Shown: positions 29,516 through 38,543 of the stretch, one piece after another
How the letters are laid out: every line of letters starts with the position of its first letter
Numbering within the stretch: position 1 is the stretch's first letter
Assembly: GCA_023659935.1 (NCBI GenBank)
Contig: JAGXOK010000004.1
Span: 1-45,701 of the forward strand
DNA: 45,701 nt
From: Candidatus Aenigmarchaeota archaeon LH_S6
GTDB lineage: Archaea > Aenigmatarchaeota > Aenigmatarchaeia > QMZS01
Reading direction: 5' to 3'
Notes under the pieces: generated by a model
Told to the model about the DNA's origin: nothing
Seen by the model: only the letters and a program-made list of their open reading frames with translations
Database searches by the model: none
Position numbers and translations under genes: made by a program

Positions 29516-30727
29516 TTAGGAATATTTTATTTTTATGTTATCCCATCCCTTCTCTGCTATTATCACATGGTCTAAAACCTTTATATTTAACAGATCTCCT
29601 ACTTTTGTGATCCTTCTGGTTATCTCAACATCATTATCACTGGGCTCTGGATCTCCGGACGGATGATTATGCATCAATATCACCCCTGCTGCTGAGTTCT
29701 TAATGGCTTCCCTAAAAACATCTCTCGGATGTACTAAAGAATTATCTAAGGTTCCAACAGATATTAAGTCTTTCTTGATTATCTTATTTTTACTATCTAA
29801 TAAAAGAGCATAAAAATATTCCTTTTTCTTATCTTTTAATTCATCAATAAGATAATTATAAACATCTTCTGGTTTTTCTATTGTTACCATTTCTTTTGTT
29901 TTAACGGCTTTATTATACCTATTATTAAACTTAAATAGACCAATAATTTGACAAGCTTTTGCAAAACCAATTCCTTTTATCTCTTGAAGTTCTTTTAATG
30001 ATAAATCTGAAAGTTTATCTAAGCCATACTCCTTTATCAATCTGTTTGACATTTGAGTGGCATTTTCTTTTTGATGGCCTGTTCTTAGTATTAAAGCAAG
30101 TAACTCGTCATTGCTAAGATAATCAGGACCATGTCTTTCTAATTTTTCTCTAGGCCTCTCATCTTGAGAAATATCTTTTATTCTTGTGTTGTTTGATTTA
30201 CTTTCCTCGCAATTTTTTTTGAAGAGCGCTTTTCCCACATCTCTAACCTTCAAATTATATTTTTCAGAAAATTTCCTTATTTCATTTAACATATCCAAGT
30301 AGTAATCTGGGGTTGAAAAGACATCGTTTGGTCTTGTTTCTATTTTAAAAATTTCATCGTATACATGAGTATTAAAAATGCAATATCTTTCCGGATTGTG
30401 AAATGTTAAAATACAACTTGCTAAAGATATTCCTACACCTTTAATTTTACATAATTTTCTTATTTTTTTACTCTCTTCTTCGGTTTCAAATGCTTCACGA
30501 GTAATTTTTTCTATTTCCGAACCATCCATTTGTTCAAGAAAATTAATTGCCTTTTCTCTATTTTTTTCTAAACCTTTATAAAATTTCCATTTTACTACTT
30601 TTATCAAATCTTCTTTTGTTAGAAAATTCTTCTGGCTTATTATAGTCTCTATTTCTTTTTCTAAATCAAAGGATTCATTTTTACTGTTATACTTATCTAA
30701 CCATTCTGATACTTCCTGGATTTGCAT
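29516..30727 (-). CDS. radC: Fusion of N-terminal HhH DNA-glycosylase-like domain and RadC (MPN/JAMM) protein
   Basis: N-term LCKIKGVGISLASCILTFHNPERYCIFNTHVYDEIF; C-term RadC with MHNHPSGDPEPSDND JAMM motif. Confidence 0.88.
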   Translation of the reverse strand: MQIQEVSEWLDKYNSKNESFDLEKEIETIISQKNFLTKEDLIKVVKWKFYKGLEKNREKAINFLEQMDGSEIEKITREAFETEEESKKIRKLCKIKGVGISLASCILTFHNPERYCIFNTHVYDEIFKIETRPNDVFSTPDYYLDMLNEIRKFSEKYNLKVRDVGKALFKKNCEESKSNNTRIKDISQDERPREKLERHGPDYLSNDELLALILRTGHQKENATQMSNRLIKEYGLDKLSDLSLKELQEIKGIGFAKACQIIGLFKFNNRYNKAVKTKEMVTIEKPEDVYNYLIDELKDKKKEYFYALLLDSKNKIIKKDLISVGTLDNSLVHPRDVFREAIKNSAAGVILMHNHPSGDPEPSDNDVEITRRITKVGDLLNIKVLDHVIIAEKGWDNIKIKYS

Positions 30728-30732
30728 ATTAT

Positions 30733-30822
30733 TTATTGTATAACACCATTCAAAGCAGATGCTCCTAATTTTTGAAATCTTTCTCTTAGTCTATTTTCTT
30801 TTGAAATATTTTTAATCTGCAT
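30733..30822 (-). pseudogene. Truncated RadC N-terminus upstream of the RadC fusion gene
   Basis: MQIKNISKENRLRERFQKLGASALNGVIQ* resembles canonical RadC N-termini (MKIKDLPxEDRPREKLLKxGxxxLSDAEL). Confidence 0.6.
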
Positions 30823-31174
30823 ATAATTAGTTAATCATAGATTATTTATTAAATCTATCCCTAATGTTAGTAAAGGTTTTTCCTATATCTCCTGTATAAT
30901 TAATTTTAAGTTTTGCATTTTAATTTGCTCTAGAACTTCGTGCCTCTCGCAGTAAAATAGGGAAATTAAAGTAGCAAGTAAAGGTATACACAGATATGAA
31001 CTTTCTCTGATTGTTTTTCTTCTAAATGTTTTATCAATAATTGTTTATTATATTCTGAAATTCTTAACAATCTTCTATAACTAAGTTTTCTCTGATTGTT
31101 GTTTTTTATACTCTTTCATATATGCACCTTGTTTTGCTATCTCTCTAAGGAAAGTAACATATACAAAAGACTTC

Positions 31175-31346
31175 CGCCTCAGGAAGGATTTCCGTAGTCA
31201 AAATACAGGAGATAATATCTCTGCGAAGCAGGAACCTCCCTTTCTTTTGACTTTGAGGAATTTTCTTTTAGGAAAGAAAAGTCTTCACTCGAACCTTCGA
31301 CCTCCTGGTTAACAGCCAGATGCTCCACCTACTGAGCTACTGAGGC
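31175..31346 (-). tRNA. tRNA-Asn(GTT) with about 99-nt T-loop intron (approx. 31190..31288)
   Basis: Minus strand: GCCTCAG (31346-31340)/CTGAGGC (31182-31176) acceptor stem; TCTGG CTGTTAA CCAGG anticodon arm; T stem GAAGG (31298-31294)/CCTTC (31187-31183) interrupted after TTCGA. Confidence 0.87.
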
Positions 31347-31376
31347 ATAATATTAATAAAAAATTAAATTGTTATA

Positions 31377-31682
31377 ATGTCGTTCTTTGACTTGATGGGC
31401 TTTATTGATATCGTTACAGGAATTCTGCTTTTTTTAAATTACCTAGAAAACCCAATCGCACTTATTTTGATTCTCTTTCTCTTTTTAAGAGGGATTTCTT
31501 CTTTTATCCCGATTCTGCCCACAATTACACCTTTATTCATATTTCTATCCCTCTTGGATTTAATCGTTGTTTTTCTCATTTTATTTTCTTACGGGTTTGG
31601 TAATTTAGTTATAATAATCCTATTTTTTTATTTCTTGATTAAAGGTCTTTATTCTGTTGCTTCTTTTTTTCTATTTAGATAA
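31377..31682 (+). CDS. Small polytopic membrane protein
   Basis: Strongly hydrophobic 101-aa ORF preceding the histone gene. Confidence 0.6.
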   Translation: MSFFDLMGFIDIVTGILLFLNYLENPIALILILFLFLRGISSFIPILPTITPLFIFLSLLDLIVVFLILFSYGFGNLVIIILFFYFLIKGLYSVASFFLFR

Positions 31683-31684
31683 TT

Positions 31685-31912
31685 ATGTTCAAAAAAAAGA
31701 AATCTGAGTTACCATTACATACTATTCTAAGGCTTTCAAGGGAATTGGGTGCAGAAAGAATTAGCAAAGATACGGCATTATTTATTTCAGAATACTTGAT
31801 TTCAGAATTGGAGAAAATTATTCAAAAAGCAGATAGATTTGCAAGACACGCAGACAGGAAAACAATAATGCTTAATGATGTAAAACTTGCTATTGAAAAA
31901 AATAAGGAGTAG
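31685..31912 (+). CDS. Archaeal histone
   Basis: Histone fold: LPLHTILRLSRELGAERISKDTALFISEYLISELEKIIQKADRFARHADRKTIMLNDVKLAI. Confidence 0.92.
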   Translation: MFKKKKSELPLHTILRLSRELGAERISKDTALFISEYLISELEKIIQKADRFARHADRKTIMLNDVKLAIEKNKE

Positions 31913-31918
31913 TTATTT

Positions 31919-32566
31919 ATGGCAGTCTATCAAACAGAGTTTTCAGGGAGTCCAACTTTAGGTCTACTGGGATTAATAACAGAAAGTGTAGGGTATCTTC
32001 CTGCAGAAGTTAAAAAAGCCCAAACCCAAAAAATATCAGAATCTTTAGAGGTTAAAATAAAGAAGATAAGTTTATATAATTCTTCCTTAATTGGATTATT
32101 TTCAGCGGCAAATTTAAAATATATGTTTGTTCCTGAACTTGTTTCAGACTTAGAGATAAAAAATTTAGAAAAAGAAGTTATAAAACTGACAGGAATATTT
32201 ACAACCTTGGGAAATCTGGTTTTGTGCAACGATAAAGGTTGTATTCTCTCTCCTTATCTTGCAGAAAAAAAATATTTCTTTGAAAAGGAACTGAAACTGA
32301 AAACAGAGGCAACAACAATCTCGGATTTACCTTTTCCTGGAGTTCTTGCCACAGTAACAAACAAAGCTGGAATTGTGCATAAAAATTGTAAAGATGCTGA
32401 AATTGAAATTCTTGAAAAAACTCTTGGGATTGAATTCAAAAAACTGGAATTTTATGAGGGTTTCCCTGGAGCTGAAATTTTAGCAAATACAAAAGGAGCA
32501 GTTATTCCAAAAAATTTAAAAGGTAAGGAACTTGCTGAGATTCAGGAAGGCTTGAAGGTTTTTTAG
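31919..32566 (+). CDS. eif6: Translation initiation factor aIF6
   Basis: SPTLGLLGLITESVGYLP ... VNNKAG-like VTNKAGIVHKNCKDAEIEILEKTLGIEF. Confidence 0.9.
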   Translation: MAVYQTEFSGSPTLGLLGLITESVGYLPAEVKKAQTQKISESLEVKIKKISLYNSSLIGLFSAANLKYMFVPELVSDLEIKNLEKEVIKLTGIFTTLGNLVLCNDKGCILSPYLAEKKYFFEKELKLKTEATTISDLPFPGVLATVTNKAGIVHKNCKDAEIEILEKTLGIEFKKLEFYEGFPGAEILANTKGAVIPKNLKGKELAEIQEGLKVF

Positions 32567-32636
32567 TTTATCTTCTAAATAAATTATGATTATTTAAAGA
32601 AAATAACTTATTTAAAGTTTTAAAATCATTAATTTT

Positions 32637-33509
32637 ATGAAAACCGAACCAAGATATTCGATTGTTGGATATGGACGAATGGGGCATATAGTTGAAGAAG
32701 AATTAAAGAAGAAACATAAAAAAATCAGTGAAATAATTGATCCCAATTATAAAGATTGGAAGCGCAGTTCATTAGAAAATACAGATACTGCAATTGTTTT
32801 TGTAAGTCCAGAAGCGGGGTATGAAACAACTAAAAAGGTTCTTGGAAAAGGTGTAAATGCTGTAGTTGGAACAACAAAGTTTTATCAAAATTCTGACGGA
32901 ACTTTAAATCAAGAAATGCTGGATGAATTGGGAAAAAAAGCAAAAGAAAATGATGTTAAGTTCGTGTATGCACCCAACTTTTCTCCTGGTGTAAACGAAT
33001 ATGTCGCTGAATTAAGAAAAGAAGCACCTTTTTATTCAAAATATGGTTATAATCCTGTTGTTATAGAAACGCATCATACTGGAAAAACAAAAGATGTTTC
33101 TGGAACTGCAGTAGGACTCATAGGACCAGCATTGCTTGAAGCCTATTCCTATAAAGAAGGTTTAGATTTTGATATAGATAAAGCAATTTGGCCTGCGGAA
33201 TATGATGAAAAATTTGATAGTTCTCTATTAGATGCTCCATTTGACCCAAATGTTGAAGGAACTTCAGCAGATGAAGTAAGGGAACAAGTAGCTTCAGCAA
33301 AAAAACAAAATAAAATTCCAATAGTTGCAATAAGGTATGGAGACATACCGGGCAGGCATAGGGTTGATTTTATAGGAAAAACCGATACTACTATTAAAGA
33401 TAGTGTGGTTACAGATAGGAATATATTTGGTGCAGGTGCTGTGAAGATTTCAGAGCAGTTATTTTATTTAAAACAATCGGGGATTTATTGTATAACTGAC
33501 TTGATTTAA
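32637..33509 (+). CDS. dapB: 4-hydroxy-tetrahydrodipicolinate reductase (DapB)-like
   Basis: VGYGRMGHIVEEEL nucleotide-binding start; VVGTTKF; YAPNFSPGVN; ETHHTGKTKDVSGTA. Confidence 0.8.
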   Translation: MKTEPRYSIVGYGRMGHIVEEELKKKHKKISEIIDPNYKDWKRSSLENTDTAIVFVSPEAGYETTKKVLGKGVNAVVGTTKFYQNSDGTLNQEMLDELGKKAKENDVKFVYAPNFSPGVNEYVAELRKEAPFYSKYGYNPVVIETHHTGKTKDVSGTAVGLIGPALLEAYSYKEGLDFDIDKAIWPAEYDEKFDSSLLDAPFDPNVEGTSADEVREQVASAKKQNKIPIVAIRYGDIPGRHRVDFIGKTDTTIKDSVVTDRNIFGAGAVKISEQLFYLKQSGIYCITDLI

Positions 33510-33512
33510 TTT

Positions 33513-34189
33513 TTATTTCTCCTTGATAAAAGCCTCCCCATGAGTTAAAGATCCAAGTTTATCATAGACATCATTTTTCTGTCCTGCAGGGATTTCCAAA
33601 TAACAGAAAAAACTTCCATCACTATTCCAGTTTTCCTTTAGGATTTTACCAAGAGATTTGATTTTTCCATAGGCAGCACCAGAATATTTTGCTGGAATTC
33701 TTATTTCCATCTTTAGATTTTCAATTGATAGAGGGATTTCTACTCTAATTTTTTTTATTATCTCCTGGACCTGCTCTTCAACACTTTTATAAAAAGTTAT
33801 ATTAATTCCTATATTTTCCATAGCTCTTAAAATTCTTTCAATTGGATGTGGTGCCTTTGTCTGAGGATTTATTGCTGTCTTTGAAATAATTGCCGCAATC
33901 TGCTTTTTCTTTTTATCCAGTATTTCATCTCTTAGTTCCTTTGGAATTTGTATTTCTCCTTCAATTATAATTTTTTTTGCAACTTCAATCCTGTTCTCAG
34001 TTCCAAAGTTTTTGTTTAAATCCTGAGAGGATACTTTTTCACCCCTCTCTATATCTGAAAATATTTCATCTGAAACAATAACATCTTCTACTATTTTTTT
34101 TCCTTGTTTGAACTCAAGAGCTTCCCTTGGATAAACTAAAATTTCAAATACTTCCCACCTTTTTTAAGCCTTGTAGTTACAGGTTCCAT
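33513..34189 (-). CDS. Ribosome maturation protein SBDS, with apparent 1-nt frameshift near the 5' end (A6 run about 34160-34165)
   Basis: Main frame EVFEILVYPREALEFKQGKKIVEDV...IPAKYSGAAYGKIKSLGKILKENWNSDGSFFCYLEIPAG is open to 33513; the only plausible start (MEPVTTRLKK) is in another frame. Confidence 0.8.
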
Positions 34190-34249
34190 AATATATTCAA
34201 AGAATATACTTTATTAAATATTAAAATTTAAAAAAACTAAAAAATAAAA

Positions 34250-34897
34250 TTATTTTTTCTTTTTAACAAATGACTTTTCTACATCACCAATGTATTTATC
34301 TGCTTCCTTTGCAATAACATCCTTCAATCCAAGACCCATTGCAATGGCAAATCCAAGACCAACACTTGCTATTATTACCAATAGTATGCTATTTACTAGC
34401 ATTGTGTCTATCCCTATAACCGGCAAAGCCATTGCAATTGCTACATAAATTACAAAGAAGTTTACTACTTTACCAACTAAATCCCTATATTTTCCTTTGC
34501 TTAATCTTATTTGCTCCTCAAAGAAATTACCCAAGATGTAACCAACTACTACGATTATTGCTGCACCAACAGCCTTTGGTATGAAATATACAATTTTATC
34601 CATAAACATTGCCAAGGTTATTATACCCAAATATTGAAATGCTGCTTGTATTGCTACTAAATAAACTATCCATGACCCAGCTATCTCAAATAGATAACTT
34701 AATTTAAATCCACTACTTTTTATGTATTTATCAATCATTACACTCTTGCAGATTTTTTTAATCACCACTCCAACAACTTTTCCTATTATATAACCCAATA
34801 AGAGAATTATCAATGCTCCTATCAGGTTAGGAAGAAAAGCAATTGTACTTTCTCCGAGATTCGTCAACAACATGGGTAGTGCTTCCATTACTGCCAT
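34250..34897 (-). CDS. Membrane protein with MscS-type conserved TM helices
   Basis: Multiple TM helices with LIGALIILLLGYIIGKVVGVVIKK and AAIIVVVGYILGNFFEEQIR pattern. Confidence 0.65.
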   Translation of the reverse strand: MAVMEALPMLLTNLGESTIAFLPNLIGALIILLLGYIIGKVVGVVIKKICKSVMIDKYIKSSGFKLSYLFEIAGSWIVYLVAIQAAFQYLGIITLAMFMDKIVYFIPKAVGAAIIVVVGYILGNFFEEQIRLSKGKYRDLVGKVVNFFVIYVAIAMALPVIGIDTMLVNSILLVIIASVGLGFAIAMGLGLKDVIAKEADKYIGDVEKSFVKKKK

Positions 34898-34927
34898 AAT
34901 TAATACATATAGATATATATAAGAAAA

Positions 34928-35110
34928 TTATACCTTAATAGCGTATTTTCCAGATAATTTGAAATTTAACTCTTTTGCAACATCACTTTCTTCAGGATTA
35001 AAAATAATAGCAATTCCTTGCCAATTCTCTGTTAACTCTTTTGTTTTACAAACTGGACATTCCTTTTTCTCTGTCAGCATATGGCAAACCTTACAAGCTT
35101 TCTCAACCAT
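34928..35110 (-). CDS. spt4: Transcription elongation factor Spt4 / RpoE''
   Basis: KACKVCHMLTEKKECPVCKTKELTENWQGIAIIFNPEESDVAK. Confidence 0.92.
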   Translation of the reverse strand: MVEKACKVCHMLTEKKECPVCKTKELTENWQGIAIIFNPEESDVAKELNFKLSGKYAIKV

Positions 35111-35125
35111 AATTTAGTAACTAAC

Positions 35126-35704
35126 TTAAATATACCTTCTCCTCTTTAACATCTTTTCAAAAACTTCCAAAATTTTCTCTGTTTCTCTATTTTTATAACC
35201 TGACAAAAAATATTTCCAGCAATTAAATTCTGGGTGAACTGATTTGAAATTTTGAACTAAAGTCAGTAAATCAGAGGCTTTCTGCTCCAAACTTTTTGTT
35301 TCTACTCCGAGACCAAAATCTATAAAGTAGAGTTCTTCATTTTTGACAATAATATTTGAGGTTGTTAGGTCCCCATGAATTATATCAGCCGAATGTATCT
35401 TTGAAATAGCTTCCCCGATTTTCTTGCAGAGTTTTCTATAATTATTTTTGTTGAGATATTCTTTTAATTTTTTTCCTTCAATAAATTCCATCCCTATTGA
35501 AAAATTTTTCACATCAAACAAAATAGGGACTTTTATTCCAAGCCTTTTCACATCTGATAATAATTTTGCTTCTTTCTTTGTCCTCCTTTTCCTCAAAAAA
35601 ACATCTAATTCTTTTTCTCTATATTTTTTGGAAATTCTCTCCTTGAATATTTTATCCCTATCTAAATAAATCTTTGCTTCTGCTCCCAGGGCAATAACTT
35701 TCAT
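35126..35704 (-). CDS. bud32: Kae1-associated kinase Bud32
   Basis: GAEAKIYL; FIEGKKLKEYL; IIHGDLTTSNII; YFIDFGLG; ASDLLTL. Confidence 0.93.
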   Translation of the reverse strand: MKVIALGAEAKIYLDRDKIFKERISKKYREKELDVFLRKRRTKKEAKLLSDVKRLGIKVPILFDVKNFSIGMEFIEGKKLKEYLNKNNYRKLCKKIGEAISKIHSADIIHGDLTTSNIIVKNEELYFIDFGLGVETKSLEQKASDLLTLVQNFKSVHPEFNCWKYFLSGYKNRETEKILEVFEKMLKRRRYI

Positions 35705-35706
35705 AT

Positions 35707-36306
35707 TTATTTCATCTTACTAACAATAAAAAGATGGTCGTGCTCATAAGGCTCCAAATCCAAAACTTCTAAAATTTCAAAATCTTTACTCAATTCTTTG
35801 ATTGCTTCCCTATAAATTTCTTTAACTTCTTTTACCGAATCTATTGCCTTTGCTTTTAGGGTAATTACAATAATTCCCCTCTCTTTCAGAAAAACCTTGT
35901 TTCTTTTCAGGATTTGAACCTGGTCTCTCTGGGCAATGTCTTCATAAATTAAGTCAACATTTCCAATCCACCCATATTTTTCTGGAAATCTTGCATCTTC
36001 AAGTAGGGGAACAACATTTGATTTTTTCTTCACTTTTTCAACTAAATTTGAAATTATTTTAGCAGAAATTTCAACTCCATAAATAAGTCCCTTGTCACCA
36101 ACAATATTTGAGAAGTGAGAAAGTGTTGTCCCGTGGGCAGCACCTAAATATAAAATTTTCTGTCCTTTTTTTACAGGAAAATTCTGTAAACCTAGTAAAA
36201 TCGCTGCTGCAGGTTTTGATTTATAGGGATTCCACTCTTCGAGATTCTTCCCTTTTGTATATAAACCATTTCCTTTTTTATGAACTCCAGGAAATATCTG
36301 CTCCAT
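35707..36306 (-). CDS. flpA: Fibrillarin-like rRNA/tRNA 2'-O-methyltransferase
   Basis: WNPYKSKPAAAILLGL; ILYLGAAHGTTLSHFSNIVG; YEDIAQRDQ. Confidence 0.94.
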   Translation of the reverse strand: MEQIFPGVHKKGNGLYTKGKNLEEWNPYKSKPAAAILLGLQNFPVKKGQKILYLGAAHGTTLSHFSNIVGDKGLIYGVEISAKIISNLVEKVKKKSNVVPLLEDARFPEKYGWIGNVDLIYEDIAQRDQVQILKRNKVFLKERGIIVITLKAKAIDSVKEVKEIYREAIKELSKDFEILEVLDLEPYEHDHLFIVSKMK

Positions 36307-36425
36307 AATTGGAGCAGGAATTAAAGATAATTTCCCTATTTTTTAAAATAACTTTTGCTAAAAAAATTCTTAGAGTATTGCTATTACATTACCAAAATAA
36401 AACTTTAAATACTTATTAGATTGTT

Positions 36426-36608
36426 GTGAAAATAGAAGAAGAAATAAAAGATTGGCTAGAAGAAACAACCCTCTCAAAAAAATCTAAAGAAAAACTTTTA
36501 GAAGAATCTCTAGAAATCTATGGAGAAATAGGAGATCTTCCATACTTAAAAGAAGATAAAGCTAGTATATCACTATTCTTAGAAGGGAAAATACTTAAAA
36601 AGATATGA
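36426..36608 (+). CDS. Short hypothetical ORF upstream of type III mod
   Basis: 60-aa charged ORF (GTG start) ending 16 nt before mod. Confidence 0.4.
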   Translation: MKIEEEIKDWLEETTLSKKSKEKLLEESLEIYGEIGDLPYLKEDKASISLFLEGKILKKI

Positions 36609-36623
36609 TAATAAAATAATGAG

Positions 36624-38543
36624 ATGATAAAAATGTCCAATAACAAAAAGTATGTGGAACTGCTCTGGTATGATAAATATGATGACCATAAATTAGGCAA
36701 AAAGAAGCCTATTGAACGTCCTAATCTTCCATTTCAGGTAGTTGAAACGATTAACAAACCTCGAAGGACACAAAAAGGGCTTGGAGAATTTAAAGAATCA
36801 TTGAAACACTGGCCTGAGAATTACCCAAAGGATTGGAAAAATAAGTTAATCTGGGGGGATAACAAACTTGTGATGTCCTCTTTAATTAAGCAGGGATGGG
36901 CTGGGAAGATAAATCTGATTTATATTGACCCGCCTTTTTTCACTGGAGCAGACTTCACAATTAGAACAAAACTTGGGAACGAGCGAATAGAGAAAGAACC
37001 GTCCGTTATTGAGAAGCGGGCTTATAAGGATACCTGGAGTGGTGGAATTGCCTCTTATCTCAAGTATATGTACGAGAGATTGGTTTTGATGAGGGAGTTA
37101 CTGGCTGAGAATGGCTCTATCTATGTTCATTTGGACTGGCATGTGGGACATTATGTTAAGGTAATGATGGATGAGATTTTTGGGCATGAGAATCTCATTA
37201 ATGAAATAATCTGGTTTTTTAGAGGAACTACTAATAGCAGAAAGATGTATGGGGACAAGCATGATACAATTCTTTTATATGCTAAAAATAAGGGAGAGCA
37301 TATCTTCAATCCTGATGATATTCGTATACCTTATGATAATATAAGAGTTTTTAAACAGGATGAGGAGGGAAAATGGTATAAGCAGTGGTCAAAAGAAGTA
37401 AAGCACTATCCAAATCAGGTATTTGTAAATGGAAAATGGAAAATAACTGGCAAATATCGATATGATGTAATAGATGATATTCCTTCTATGGCTACTGCTC
37501 ATGGGGATGAATACTTAGATTTTCCTACACAAAAGAAAGAAGATTTGATAAAAATATTTATCCTCGCCTCCTCAAATCCTGGTGACATCGTTTTTGATGC
37601 TTTCTGTGGCTCTGGCACGACACAAGCGGTTGCAGAGAAACTTGGCAGGAGATGGATCGGTTCCGATTTATCCAAGTTTGCCATTCAGGTTACAAGGAAA
37701 AGATTGCTGGATATACACAATTCAAAGGATTTGCAGAATAATGGCAAGCAATACGAAAAGCCAGCAAGACCCTTTGAGCTCTGGAATATCGGCAATTATG
37801 AAACCATTTATTGGCAGGAGAAAGAAGGCGAATATCTTGCATTTATGCTCAAACTCTATCAAGCACAGCCATTAACTGGCTTTATATACATTCACGGAAC
37901 AAAAGGAGACAGAGCAGTTCATGTTGGCCCTTTAAATGCCCCTGTAACCATGGAAGAAGTGGAGAAAGTTGTTGTAGAATGCAGGGCAAACAACTTCAAC
38001 AAAGCAGATGTTTTAGGCTGGGAGTGGGGTTATGAAGTCAATGAGCTTGGCAAAGCACTGGCAAAAAAGAATGGAGTTGATTTAAAATTGGTTCAGATGC
38101 CATCCGTAAATGAAATAAAATCTTCACTTGTGGGATTTGACTTGCAATTGTTGAAAATTCCTGAACAGGTGGTAGAAAAGGAATTGGCTAAATATGTTAA
38201 ATTCCCAGAAGCGGCTTATTTAGAAATCGAAACAAAAGTCAAAGGCAAAGAATTAGTTTTGAAAATAACAGATTTTCAGCTTCCACCGACAGCCGAACTC
38301 GCAGAGATAGCAAGCAAAGTAAATGATACCAGAGAACTTATAGATTATTGGGCAATAGATTGGGATTACAAAGGCGATACTTTTCATAATCAGTGGCAGA
38401 GTTTTAGAGTAAAGAAAAATCCAAAGGTAGATTATGAAGCCAAACACAGATATGATGATGCTGGAGGATATGAGGTAATGGTAAAGGTTGTGGATGTGTT
38501 CGGGAACGATACAAATAAGATTCTAAAGGTGGGTATAAAATGA
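36624..38543 (+). CDS. mod: Type III-like (beta-class) DNA methyltransferase, Mod
   Basis: LIYIDPPFFTG (motif IV) then DAFCGSGTTQAVAEKLGRRWIGSDLS (motif I). Confidence 0.9.
   Translation: MIKMSNNKKYVELLWYDKYDDHKLGKKKPIERPNLPFQVVETINKPRRTQKGLGEFKESLKHWPENYPKDWKNKLIWGDNKLVMSSLIKQGWAGKINLIYIDPPFFTGADFTIRTKLGNERIEKEPSVIEKRAYKDTWSGGIASYLKYMYERLVLMRELLAENGSIYVHLDWHVGHYVKVMMDEIFGHENLINEIIWFFRGTTNSRKMYGDKHDTILLYAKNKGEHIFNPDDIRIPYDNIRVFKQDEEGKWYKQWSKEVKHYPNQVFVNGKWKITGKYRYDVIDDIPSMATAHGDEYLDFPTQKKEDLIKIFILASSNPGDIVFDAFCGSGTTQAVAEKLGRRWIGSDLSKFAIQVTRKRLLDIHNSKDLQNNGKQYEKPARPFELWNIGNYETIYWQEKEGEYLAFMLKLYQAQPLTGFIYIHGTKGDRAVHVGPLNAPVTMEEVEKVVVECRANNFNKADVLGWEWGYEVNELGKALAKKNGVDLKLVQMPSVNEIKSSLVGFDLQLLKIPEQVVEKELAKYVKFPEAAYLEIETKVKGKELVLKITDFQLPPTAELAEIASKVNDTRELIDYWAIDWDYKGDTFHNQWQSFRVKKNPKVDYEAKHRYDDAGGYEVMVKVVDVFGNDTNKILKVGIK

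Noticed and set aside
34155-34170. Programmed -1 frameshift in SBDS
   Set aside because: The A6 run is in frame CTT AAA AAA GGT, which does not give a proper X XXY YYZ slippery heptamer; an indel or sequencing error is more likely, so listed only as an observation to verify.
38380-38543. PKD-like C-terminal tail on the Mod methyltransferase (AKHRYDDAGGYEVMVKVVDVFGNDTNKILKV)
   Set aside because: Looked unusual, but I believe similar tails occur in this methyltransferase family, so not promoted as novel.
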